A stretch of DNA of 42,981 nt from CAMEON01 sp963643175 (GTDB lineage Bacteria > Bacillota > Clostridia > Oscillospirales > CAG-272). The DNA is taken from positions 1-42,981 of the forward strand of contig CAVIJF010000015.1 of NCBI GenBank assembly GCA_963643175.1, in the 5' to 3' direction. Shown piece by piece: positions 24,859-32,720 of this stretch. The translations under genes were made by a program, and so were the position numbers. Within the stretch, counting starts at the first letter, position 1, and each line of letters begins with the position of its first letter. Below the pieces are notes generated by a model. That model was not told the origin of the DNA, made no database searches, and saw nothing but the letters and a program-made list of their open reading frames with translations.

Positions 24859-26094
24859 ATGAAGGACATACGCACACACCGCCTGCATGAGATGCTTACA
24901 CCCGGACTGATACCGCCGCACGCCCGCCGCGTGTACGCCGAAATAAACCCTGCGGCACTGACCTATAATTACCGCCTGCTGGCGGACAGAGCGGCGAACG
25001 CCGCCGGACAGAAACTGACCCCCGTCGCCGTGGTCAAGGCGGATGCTTACGGGCACGGTATCCGCACCTGTGCAGAGGCACTGGTCGGGGCAGGGTGCCG
25101 CGCCTTCGCCGTCGCCTGCATAGAGGAGGCAATCGCCCTGCGGCAGGTGCTGGACGAAAACGGCGCGGAGGCAACCGTCCTGATTCTCGGCTATACAGAC
25201 CCCGCCTGCGCCGCCCTGCTGGCACAGCACCGCCTGACCGCCGCCCTGCTCTCCGCGGAGCACGCCCGCCGGATGTCGGATGCCGCCTGCGCCGCCGGTG
25301 TGCGCGTCCCGGCACATATCGCGCTGGATACCGGCATGAACCGCATCGGACTGGCGGCGCACAGCCCGGAGGAAACCGAAAACGCCGTGCGTGAGGCGGC
25401 GGAAATTCTGGCACTGCCCGGGCTGTGCGTTAGCGGGATGTTCTCGCACTTCGCCGAGGCGGATGCCGACTGCGACACCGAAATGGCGGACGGAAGCCGC
25501 ACCATGACTCAGTACGCCCGCTTCGCGCAGGTGCGGGACGCATTGGCGGCGCGCGGACTCCGCCCCGGACTGTGCCACATCTGTAACAGCGCCGCCGCCG
25601 TCCGATTCCCGACGGCACACCCGGACGCCCTGCCCGATGCCATCCGGCTGGGCATCAGCCTGTACGGCTACGGCGTGCCTCTCCCGGACGGTCAGGCGCT
25701 CCGCCCCGTCATGCGGCTGTGCACCTCGGTCGTGCATCTGCACACCCTGCTGCCCGGCGAGCGCGTCGGGTACGGCGGCACCTTCTCCGCCGACACGCCC
25801 CGCCTGCTGGCTACCCTGCCGGTTGGGTACGCCGACGGCTGGATCCGCGCCCTTGCCGGCGCCTCCGTCACGGTGCATACGGCGGAGGGCGACCGCACCG
25901 CCCCCCTTGTGGGGCGCATCTGCATGGATCAGTGCATGGCGGACGTCACCGGACTGCCCGTGCGCGTCGGCGACCGGGTGACGCTGTTCGGGCAGTCGCC
26001 GGAACAGCTGGAAGCCCTCGCGGCACGCGCCGGAACCATCCCCTACGAGTTGCTCTGCCTTGTCACGGCGCGAGTCCCCCGCACAGAGGTGTGA
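24859..26094 (+). CDS. alr: Alanine racemase
   Basis: PLP enzyme converting L-alanine to D-alanine for peptidoglycan. The 411-residue product carries the PLP lysine K60 in VVKADAYGHG, the second catalytic tyrosine Y305 in GERVGYGGTF, the LDTGMNRIG loop and the C-terminal GRICMDQCMADVT segment. About 20 residues precede the usual N-terminus (RRVYAEINPAALTYNYR); the start is still favoured because GAGGAGG lies 11 nt upstream and the promoter fits. It has its own promoter and sits alone between two repeat or intergenic blocks. Confidence 0.97.
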   Translation: MKDIRTHRLHEMLTPGLIPPHARRVYAEINPAALTYNYRLLADRAANAAGQKLTPVAVVKADAYGHGIRTCAEALVGAGCRAFAVACIEEAIALRQVLDENGAEATVLILGYTDPACAALLAQHRLTAALLSAEHARRMSDAACAAGVRVPAHIALDTGMNRIGLAAHSPEETENAVREAAEILALPGLCVSGMFSHFAEADADCDTEMADGSRTMTQYARFAQVRDALAARGLRPGLCHICNSAAAVRFPTAHPDALPDAIRLGISLYGYGVPLPDGQALRPVMRLCTSVVHLHTLLPGERVGYGGTFSADTPRLLATLPVGYADGWIRALAGASVTVHTAEGDRTAPLVGRICMDQCMADVTGLPVRVGDRVTLFGQSPEQLEALAARAGTIPYELLCLVTARVPRTEV

Positions 26095-26125
26095 GGACAG
26101 CCGCGCCGCACCGCCCCGTTTCCCG

Positions 26126-26154
26126 TTTACAGCTCTCAGCTTACAGCTTACAAT
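26126..26154 (+). promoter_or_regulatory. Sigma-A promoter built from a TTACAGC tandem repeat
   Basis: TTTACA (26126-26131), 17 bp, TACAAT (26149-26154). Both hexamers lie in a run of TTACAGC-like units, so the simple repeat itself supplies the promoter elements. The ribosome site AAAGGAG is at 26183-26189. Confidence 0.7.
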
Positions 26155-26195
26155 TTACCGTTTCCCCGCAGTTTTTTCCACGAAAGGAGTACGCC

Positions 26196-28598
26196 ATGAT
26201 TGCCACCAACCGGAAAGCCCTACGCGCCCTGTGTCTCTGCCTGTGCCTGCTCTGCTGGTTGCCCCTGCTTGCCGGGTGCGCCGCCTGCGCCGACAGTGCC
26301 GAGCCGGTCACCCGGAATGCCGTCACAGCGGTCACGGTCGGGCGCGGCACGCAGGCGGACGGCACCGACGCCACCTTAACGGTGACAGCCGCCCTGACAG
26401 ACGCACTTCTGAAATCGTACAGCGGCACGGTATACCTCTTTGAACTGCCTGCCCGTTGCGGGCGCAGTACCGATCTGCGCGGTCTGACGCCGGTGGCGGA
26501 CGCCGAAGCCGCTTCCTCCCTGCGCTTTTCGCTCAGCCTGTATGACGGACTGCGCTCCCGGCTGTTCTCCTCCTTCCTGTTGGCGTCCTACGACAAGACC
26601 GCCCGGCAGTACACCGTACTGACAGCTGCCACCGCCGTCTCCAATCCGGAGGCGTTGGCGGACGGTGCCGCGTCCTCGGATGCCGCGTCCTCGGATGCCG
26701 CCTCTGCGGATGCCGCGTCCTCGGATGCCGCCTCTGCGGATGCCGCCTCTGCGGATGCCGCCGTCTCGGTGAAGGGGCTGTCCTCGGCACATCCCGCCGA
26801 TGCGGCACGGCTGGGCGCCGCCTCCACGGTCGTGGATGTGTCCATGGGCAGTATCATCCGGGACGGCTGGTCGGCGGATGCGATCGCCTTCCTGCACAAC
26901 GGTGTGACGTGCTACTATGACGGCGACGCCGTGCGCGCGCTGGACGAAACTGTGTCGGCGTACACCGTCTCCGGTATCCGGGTGTACCTGCGCTTCCTGC
27001 TGGAGGCACCGGGCGACGCAACGCCCGCCTGCCTGTACCTGCCCGGCGCCGGGGATGCCGCCGGGTACAGCCCCAACATAACCGACCCGGATGCGGCGCG
27101 CCTGCTGGAAGCCTTCTTCTGCTTCGTGGCGGAGCGCTATGCCGCCGGGAGCGACGCGCCGGGGCGCGGTCTGTGCGTCTCCTTTCTCATCGGGCGCGGC
27201 GTCAACAACGTGACCCGCAACGCGGCAGACGGCAGTACCGACGTCTCGTCCGATCTGCACGTCAGCCGCTATGAGCAGCTGGTCCGGTTGGCGCACACTG
27301 CCCTGCGTGCCTCGACGCCCGCCGGACGGGTGTTCATCAGTCTGGACAGCCACTGGAGCGGGCGCGACCTGTCGGGCGGCTTCGGGGCGCAGAGCTATCT
27401 GGCGGCATTCCGTTCCGAGGCGGCACTGCGCGGGGATTTCGACTGGCAGGTCGCCTGCGAACTGGCGGCGTCCTCGCCGCGCGTCTGGATGCCCTCCGCC
27501 GCCGACGGCGACAGTCTGACCGTCGCCTCCCTGTCCTCCCTGACCGACCTGCTCTCCGCCGAGACGTACCGCACGGCGGGCGGCAGTCTGCGGCAGGTTA
27601 TTGTGACGGACTACGCAATCCCCGCGGCGTTTTCCGGCGAGGTGTCCGACTCCGACGCCGCGCAGGCGGACACCTATCAGGCGTCCTCCTACGCCTACGC
27701 CTACACGGTCGCCGCCGCCAATCCGCGTGTGGAGGCGCTGGTATACAGCGGCGAGGCTGCCGGTGCCGGTCTGTACGCGACCGCCGACAGCGTGCAGGTA
27801 CGGCGTCCCATCGGGAACACCTTTGCCGTCATCGACACGGACGGCGCCGAATCCGTGCTGTCCGTTGCGCGTTCGGTTGTGGGCGTGGCGTTCCAGCGTG
27901 CGGAAAGCGGGCAGGCGGGGCTGACCCGTCCGACCCGCACGCTCACGGGCAGTGCCGCCGTACTACCCACGGCGCAGGTATCCGTCCGGAACAGCGTTCT
28001 TCTCTTCGGTTTTGACCGGCAGAGTTCCGACCCGCTGGGCGGCTTTGCCGCCGTTGAGGGGCTGCTGTATCTGGATCGCGTCGCCGTTTCCGGGCGTCCC
28101 GTCCTGCACGCGGCCCTGAACGCTCCGGCTGCGGGGATGCCGGTCGGCATGACCGCAGCCCTGCCCGTTTCGGCGCTGACCGACCGGCAGGAGCTTCTGC
28201 TGGATATGCAGGCGTCGGTGCGCGGCGATGTCCCGGCGGACAGTCTGACCGCGACGGTTCTGCTGACGCGCGTATCCAAGGGTACGGTGGAGAGCGGCGA
28301 CGGCACCCTTCGCTACCGTGTGTCGGTCGCCCTGCCTGCCGGGGACTGGCAGACCCTGCGCTGCAACATTGCGGAGTTCGTGCGTCTGCTTGATCCGGAT
28401 GACACGGTTCTGCTGACGGTTCTGCTGGAAGGTTCGGTGCCTGTTTCCTGCGATCTGTACTTGCGGGAGGTGCGGCTGACCGGCACCGTTTCCAGTCTCT
28501 TTCCCACTGTGTTGGTGGTTGTGATTGCGTGTCTGGCGACGCTGGCGGTGATAGGGGTTGTGGTGTTTCTGTTCCTGCGGCACCGTAAGAGGCGTTGA
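26196..28598 (+). CDS. DUF5722-like large surface lipoprotein with C-terminal membrane anchor
   Basis: An 800-residue exported protein: signal peptide with lipobox LLAGC, an N-terminal beta-rich part, an Ala/Ser/Asp repeat (about 158-187), then a region with the look of a TIM-barrel glycoside-hydrolase-like domain, and a C-terminal hydrophobic segment (about 768-793) ending in RHRKRR. The block AIAFLHNGVTCYYDGD...SGIRVYLRFLL and the NNVTRNAADGSTDVS...FISLDSHW segment resemble DUF5722, a family of unknown function often near carbohydrate genes. The family assignment is from memory of its pattern and is moderate. Both a lipid anchor and a terminal membrane helix are predicted, which is unusual. 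Confidence 0.6.
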   Translation: MIATNRKALRALCLCLCLLCWLPLLAGCAACADSAEPVTRNAVTAVTVGRGTQADGTDATLTVTAALTDALLKSYSGTVYLFELPARCGRSTDLRGLTPVADAEAASSLRFSLSLYDGLRSRLFSSFLLASYDKTARQYTVLTAATAVSNPEALADGAASSDAASSDAASADAASSDAASADAASADAAVSVKGLSSAHPADAARLGAASTVVDVSMGSIIRDGWSADAIAFLHNGVTCYYDGDAVRALDETVSAYTVSGIRVYLRFLLEAPGDATPACLYLPGAGDAAGYSPNITDPDAARLLEAFFCFVAERYAAGSDAPGRGLCVSFLIGRGVNNVTRNAADGSTDVSSDLHVSRYEQLVRLAHTALRASTPAGRVFISLDSHWSGRDLSGGFGAQSYLAAFRSEAALRGDFDWQVACELAASSPRVWMPSAADGDSLTVASLSSLTDLLSAETYRTAGGSLRQVIVTDYAIPAAFSGEVSDSDAAQADTYQASSYAYAYTVAAANPRVEALVYSGEAAGAGLYATADSVQVRRPIGNTFAVIDTDGAESVLSVARSVVGVAFQRAESGQAGLTRPTRTLTGSAAVLPTAQVSVRNSVLLFGFDRQSSDPLGGFAAVEGLLYLDRVAVSGRPVLHAALNAPAAGMPVGMTAALPVSALTDRQELLLDMQASVRGDVPADSLTATVLLTRVSKGTVESGDGTLRYRVSVALPAGDWQTLRCNIAEFVRLLDPDDTVLLTVLLEGSVPVSCDLYLREVRLTGTVSSLFPTVLVVVIACLATLAVIGVVVFLFLRHRKRR
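26667..26756 (+). repeat. In-frame 15-bp tandem repeat, six units
   Basis: Six units of GCC-GCG/GCC-TCC/TCT-TCG/GCG-GAT encode A-A-S-S/A-D. Two unit types alternate, so array length probably changes by slippage without shifting the frame. Confidence 0.9.
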
Positions 28599-28609
28599 GA
28601 GGGAAGGGG

Positions 28610-28860
28610 ACCCCCGCGACTGTGCCGGAGGCGGTACGGCGTACCGGGCGGGTTCCGGTGCCCGGAGGGAGGCTTGTCTGCCGTCTCCGGCTTGCCCCGA
28701 TCGCGCATAAATCTTTCGCCCCATCCCCCCGACCCCCTTCCCCTCCGGGGAAGGGGGCGTTTTTTAGTTTTCTTATGCAAGGGGCTTCGCCCCTTGCAAC
28801 CCCGCGTCCGAACCTGCACGGCACTGGTTGCCGGGCAGCGTGCGGTGCCCCGAAACAGCC
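28610..28860. repeat. Dispersed double-hairpin repeat, plus orientation
   Basis: GCGGTACGGCGTACCGGGCGG, then GTCTGCCGTCTCCGGCTTGCC. Hairpin A (28733-28757) is followed by a T run, then hairpin B GCAAGGGGC/GCCCCTTGC (28777-28797). Nothing else coding is seen in 28599-29001. Confidence 0.87.
28733..28766 (+). terminator. Terminator-like hairpin A after the DUF5722-like gene
   Basis: CCCCCTTCCCC-TCC-GGGGAAGGGGG followed by CGTTTTTTAGTTTTC, a good intrinsic terminator for the plus-strand gene ending at 28598. Confidence 0.72.
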
Positions 28861-28867
28861 CGTTCAG

Positions 28868-28898
28868 ACAAAAAAAGAACCGGGCAACGCCCCGGTTC
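28868..28898 (-). terminator. Intrinsic terminator of the aro operon
   Basis: On the minus strand GAACCGGG / CCCGGTTC (8 bp, 6-nt loop) is followed by TTTTTTTG. It lies about 105 bp after the aroF stop codon. Confidence 0.8.
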
Positions 28899-28920
28899 CG
28901 GTTTTCACTCACAACCCACA

Positions 28921-28968
28921 TTCGGAAAAGTTCTTGGGGGGTTGGGGGCGTCTTTTAAGAAGCCCCCA
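28921..28968. repeat. Hairpin repeat of the GGGGGCTTCTT type, copy 2 (inverted)
   Basis: GGAAAAGTTCTTGGGGG then GGGGGCGTCTTTTAAGAAGCCCCC, the inverted counterpart of the block at 16234-16282 with one stem mismatch. Between the aroF end and the operon terminator. Confidence 0.78.
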
Positions 28969-29001
28969 GCGCTCTTTCATTCCTTCGCCTTCCCCCACAG
29001 C

Positions 29002-30030
29002 TCACAGCATATCGGCGATTTCGTAAATCAGACGCTCGGTTTTTTCCCAGCCGAGGCACGGGTCGGTGATGGACTGCCCGAAGACGTCGCCGTCGGTTTT
29101 CTGACAGCCGTCCACAAGGTAGCTTTCAATCATCAGACCCTTGCAGAGACGGCGGATGTCGGCGTTCTGACGCATGGAGCCGAGCACATCATGGGATATG
29201 CGGATCTGCTCCTCATAGTGCTTGCCGGAGTTGGCGTGGTTGGTGTCGATGATGACGGCGGGATTCTCAAGCCCGGACTTGGCATAGCGCTCGTACAGCG
29301 CGGCGAGATCCTCATAGTGGTAGTTGGAGACTGTCTTGCCGTCCGTGGTCTGGTAGCCGCGCAGGATGGCGTGCGCCAGCGGATTGCCGGTGCTCTCCAC
29401 TTCCCAGCCGCGGTAAATGAAGGTGTGCGGATGGTGCGCCGCCGTGATGGCGTTCATCATGACCGACATATCCCCGCCGGTCGGATTCTTCAGACCGACC
29501 GGGATATCCAGCCCGCTTGCCGTCAGGCGGTGCTGCTGGTTCTCCACGCTCCGCGCACCGACAGCAACATAGGACAGCAGATCCGACAGGTAGCGGTGAT
29601 TGTCCGGGTACAGCATTTCGTCCGCACTGGACAGCCCGTAGTCACGCAGGGCACTCATGTGCAGCTGCCGGATGGCGACGATTCCGCGCATCATGTCCGG
29701 ATGCCCCTGCGGGTCGGGCTGATGGAGCATCCCCTTGTAGCCGTCGCCGGTCGTGCGCGGCTTGTTGGTGTAAATGCGCGGCACGATGAGAATCCTGTCC
29801 CGCACCGCGTCCGCCACGCGGCGCAGACGCCCGATATACTCCAGCACAGGCTCGCTCTTGTCCGCGGAGCAGGGTCCGATGACAAGCAGGAACCGGTTGC
29901 TCTGCCCTGTGAAAATGTCCCGTATCTCCCGGTCCCGCTGCTTCTTGACCGCCTCCATCTCCGGCGTGACCGGGTACATTGCCTTGGTCTCCTGCGGGAT
30001 GGGCAGCTTTCTGTAAAACTTCATATTCAT
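29002..30030 (-). CDS. aroF: 3-deoxy-7-phosphoheptulonate synthase (type I alpha)
   Basis: Condenses phosphoenolpyruvate and erythrose 4-phosphate, the first committed step to aromatic amino acids. The 342-residue protein matches the AroF/G/H group: LLVIGPCSADKSEPVLEY, IYTNKPRTTGDGYKG, the GLKNPTGGDMSV phosphate loop, IIDTNHANSGKHYEEQ and ESYLVDGCQ with a metal-site Cys61-type residue in GPCS. It is the last gene of the operon although it encodes the first enzyme. AAGGGAG precedes the start at 30030; MKFYRKL two codons later is an alternative. Which amino acid inhibits it cannot be told. Confidence 0.97.
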   Translation of the reverse strand: MNMKFYRKLPIPQETKAMYPVTPEMEAVKKQRDREIRDIFTGQSNRFLLVIGPCSADKSEPVLEYIGRLRRVADAVRDRILIVPRIYTNKPRTTGDGYKGMLHQPDPQGHPDMMRGIVAIRQLHMSALRDYGLSSADEMLYPDNHRYLSDLLSYVAVGARSVENQQHRLTASGLDIPVGLKNPTGGDMSVMMNAITAAHHPHTFIYRGWEVESTGNPLAHAILRGYQTTDGKTVSNYHYEDLAALYERYAKSGLENPAVIIDTNHANSGKHYEEQIRISHDVLGSMRQNADIRRLCKGLMIESYLVDGCQKTDGDVFGQSITDPCLGWEKTERLIYEIADML

Positions 30031-30045
30031 ACGTTTCTATCTCCC

Positions 30046-31005
30046 TTACTTTACCGTACCGTCTGCCGCCGTCTGCTCCGCAGCGGTGCCCGACGCAGTT
30101 TCTTCCGGGCTGATCCGCGTCCGGACAGTCGGTTTGTCGAATTTTTCCCGGCGCTCGCCGGACAGGCGCATCATGCCGCGCATGGTGTCCCTGTCCCTGT
30201 CCGCCAGCGTCCGGCGCAGTCTGTCAAATGCCGCGCTGAAGCGATCCATTTCCTCCAGCAGTGCGTCCCGGTTGCACAGGAACAGTTCGCTCCACATTTC
30301 GTCGTTGATACGCGCAATGCGCGTCAGGTCGCGGAAGGAGTCCCCGGTGAACGCCTCCAGCCCCGGCTGGTCGTTGGCGCACATCAGTGCCACGGCGATG
30401 CAGTGGGTCAGCTGGGACAGAAAGGCTATCATCCGGTCATGCTCCTCGACCGTCAGGCGGCTGATGCGGTGAAAGCCCAGCAGCTCGCCCAGCCGGGCGC
30501 AGAGCGCCGTCGCCTCCGGCGTGTTCCTGTCCGTCGGCACCACGATGTAGTTGGCGCCGCGGAACACGCTGTCGTCGCTGTTGACCACGCCGCACTTCTC
30601 CCTGCCTGCCATCGGGTGCGCCGCGATAAACTCCACGCCCGCCGGCATCAGCGCCTGCATCCTGTCCACAACGCCGCCCTTGACGCCGGTGACATCCGTG
30701 ACCAGCGTTCCCGGCGTCAGGAGATGCGCGTGCTCCTCCGTCCACGTCAGCAGCGTGTGCGGGTACAGCGCAAGCACCACAAGATCCGCCCACGCGAACA
30801 GTTCCGGCTCCGCTTCGGTACTGCCCCCGGCAAGGAAGCCCTCCCGGACGGCATACGCAATGTCCGCCTGCTCCTTTGTCACGGCGCGGACGGAAAAACC
30901 GCGCTTTGTCAGTGCCTTGGCGTAGCTGCCGCCGATAAGCCCCAGACCCACGATGAGTACGTGGGCACTGCTGTCAAGCTGTTTCAGTCTGAGTCCCGAT
31001 TCCAT
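30046..31005 (-). CDS. tyrA: Prephenate dehydrogenase
   Basis: NAD(P)-dependent oxidative decarboxylation of prephenate to 4-hydroxyphenylpyruvate, the tyrosine branch. The 319-residue protein has the Rossmann VLIVGLGLIGGSYAKAL, the substrate loop FIAAHPMAGREKCGV and the catalytic-region SQLTHCIAVALM. There is no fused chorismate mutase (that is in PheA) and no ACT domain. The C-terminus after about residue 285 is a low-complexity acidic tail. It starts 3 bp after the aroA stop and ends 15 bp before aroF. Confidence 0.96.
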   Translation of the reverse strand: MESGLRLKQLDSSAHVLIVGLGLIGGSYAKALTKRGFSVRAVTKEQADIAYAVREGFLAGGSTEAEPELFAWADLVVLALYPHTLLTWTEEHAHLLTPGTLVTDVTGVKGGVVDRMQALMPAGVEFIAAHPMAGREKCGVVNSDDSVFRGANYIVVPTDRNTPEATALCARLGELLGFHRISRLTVEEHDRMIAFLSQLTHCIAVALMCANDQPGLEAFTGDSFRDLTRIARINDEMWSELFLCNRDALLEEMDRFSAAFDRLRRTLADRDRDTMRGMMRLSGERREKFDKPTVRTRISPEETASGTAAEQTAADGTVK

Positions 31006-31008
31006 TTC

Positions 31009-32235
31009 CTATGCTTCTCCCTCCGTGCGCACCGCTATCCCCAGCGACCGCAGCGTATCAAAAAATTCCGGCATACTCTTGGCGACGCACTCCGCGCCGT
31101 CGATACTGCCCCCCGTGCGGCACAGCAGTACCGCCAGCGACATGGCAACCCGGTGGTCGTTGTGGGCGCACAGTGCCCCGTCCGGCGCGTGCACGCCGCC
31201 CGGTTCCACCGTAATCTGGTTTTCCCCGACCGTGATGCGCACGCCGCACCGGCGCAGTTCGGCAGCCATCGCCTCGCCGCGGTCGCTCTCCTTGAGACGC
31301 AGACGCGCCGTATCGCACAGTGTGCCGCCGTGGTGCAGTGCCGCCACCACAAGCAGAATCGGGGCAAGGTCGGGGCAGTCCGCCACCGACAGCCGGCACC
31401 GCGACCGGCACAGCCGCTCCATGTACGCGCCGTACACGCGGTCGCCCTGCGCTCCGTCGTCGCGGAAATCAAGCAGGTTCACCTCCCCGCCCAGCGTCCG
31501 CATGGCGCCGAAGAAGGCGGCGGCGGACTGGTCGGTCGGCACGCGGAGCGGCTGCTCCGGCGCCCGCCCCGTCTGCCCGCCGGGTATGCGGTACGCCTGC
31601 ACGCCGTCGGTTCCGACGGTGTAGCCGAACAGCCGCAGGGCGTCCAGCGTCAGCCCGATGTAGGACGCGCTCTCCACCCGCCCGGTCAGGCGCAGGGTGC
31701 TGTCCCCGCGCAGGTGCGGCAGGGCAAGCAAAAGTCCCGAAACAAACTGACTGCTGATATTACCGGGGAAGCAGAACCCGTCCGGGTGCAGACCGCCACC
31801 CACCGTGACGCCTGTGTCGGCTTTTTCAAAGCATATCCCCTGTGCCCGGCAGATGTCCGCATACACCGAGAGCGGACGTTCCAGCAGGCGCGGCGCTCCC
31901 GTGAAAGTCGTCCGCGCATCCGCACCCCGCAGCAGGGCGAACGGCAGCAGCAGGCGCAGGGTCGTGCCGCTCTCGCCGCAGTCGGCGGTACCCGACGGGA
32001 AATCACCCGGCGTGCGTCCGCAGACCGTCGCCTCCGTGCCGTCCTGCCGTATCCCGACGCCCATGGCACGCAGACAGCGAAGGGTTGCCCGGATGTCCGC
32101 GTTGTCCGGCAGATCGCGCAGGTGCGTCTCGCCGGGGGTGAACGCCGCCGCTATCAGGTACCGGTGCGCCACACTCTTGGAGGTCGGCACCCGCACGCTG
32201 CCCTGCGGTATCCCCGGTGTGATCGTTACCCGCAT
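31009..32235 (-). CDS. aroA: 3-phosphoshikimate 1-carboxyvinyltransferase (EPSP synthase)
   Basis: Sixth step of the shikimate pathway: transfers enolpyruvyl from PEP to shikimate 3-phosphate. The 408-residue protein has the N-terminal VPTSKSVAHRYLIAAAF with the substrate-binding Lys-Ser, the CGESGTTLRLLLP stretch in place of GNAGTxxR, and the late DHRVAMSLAVL block. The CGESGTT form belongs to the class II-like EPSP synthases seen in many Gram-positives. Its ATG lies inside the end of aroQ (10-bp overlap), with GGGGGAGGGG as ribosome site in aroQ. Confidence 0.97.
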   Translation of the reverse strand: MRVTITPGIPQGSVRVPTSKSVAHRYLIAAAFTPGETHLRDLPDNADIRATLRCLRAMGVGIRQDGTEATVCGRTPGDFPSGTADCGESGTTLRLLLPFALLRGADARTTFTGAPRLLERPLSVYADICRAQGICFEKADTGVTVGGGLHPDGFCFPGNISSQFVSGLLLALPHLRGDSTLRLTGRVESASYIGLTLDALRLFGYTVGTDGVQAYRIPGGQTGRAPEQPLRVPTDQSAAAFFGAMRTLGGEVNLLDFRDDGAQGDRVYGAYMERLCRSRCRLSVADCPDLAPILLVVAALHHGGTLCDTARLRLKESDRGEAMAAELRRCGVRITVGENQITVEPGGVHAPDGALCAHNDHRVAMSLAVLLCRTGGSIDGAECVAKSMPEFFDTLRSLGIAVRTEGEA

Positions 32236-32720
32236 GGTGTCCCCTCCCCCTGCGGCGGCATACGTTCCAGCAGGAGATCGACTGCCTCACAGTAGCCCGC
32301 AAAGCCGTGCCCCTTGATGCAGGCGATGCAGGCGGCGCGCACGTAGCTGACGCGGCGGAATGCCTCCCGCGTGTCCACGTCGGATATATGCACCTCCACG
32401 GTCGGGATGCCGACCGCTTTGAGCGCGTCCAGAAGGGCAACCGAGGTGTGCGTGTAGGCGGCGGGATTCAGCACGATGCCGTCATACACGCCGAGGGCGT
32501 CCTGTACGGCGTCTACCAGCGCCCCCTCATGATTGGACTGGAAGAATGCAATCTCAATCCCCCGCCGCTCCGCGTGTACCCGGAGCATATCGCAAAGCGA
32601 CTGATAGGTCTGCGTCCCGTATATCTGCGGCTCCCGGACGCCCAGCAGGTTCAGGTTGGGTCCGTTGATGACCAGAATCCGGCGCACCGCCGTCCGGTCT
32701 GTTGCTGTCCCGGTGCTCAC
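32226..32720 (-). CDS. aroQ: 3-dehydroquinate dehydratase, type II
   Basis: Third step, anti elimination of water from 3-dehydroquinate; a dodecameric cytoplasmic enzyme. The 164-residue product has VINGPNLNLLGVREPQIYG with the catalytic Tyr and Arg loop, NPAAYTHTSVALLDAL and VEVHISDV. A GTG start at 32720 is chosen: GGAGG lies 8 nt upstream and the GTG overlaps the TGA of the preceding gene (GTGA). A TTG two codons earlier would be too close to the ribosome site. Confidence 0.97.
   Translation of the reverse strand: MSTGTATDRTAVRRILVINGPNLNLLGVREPQIYGTQTYQSLCDMLRVHAERRGIEIAFFQSNHEGALVDAVQDALGVYDGIVLNPAAYTHTSVALLDALKAVGIPTVEVHISDVDTREAFRRVSYVRAACIACIKGHGFAGYCEAVDLLLERMPPQGEGTPCG

Noticed and set aside
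28828..32295. A plus-strand open frame of about 1150 codons
   Set aside because: It is antisense to aroF, tyrA and aroA and its translation is rich in Arg, His and Val with no domain. High GC makes long shadow frames common here.
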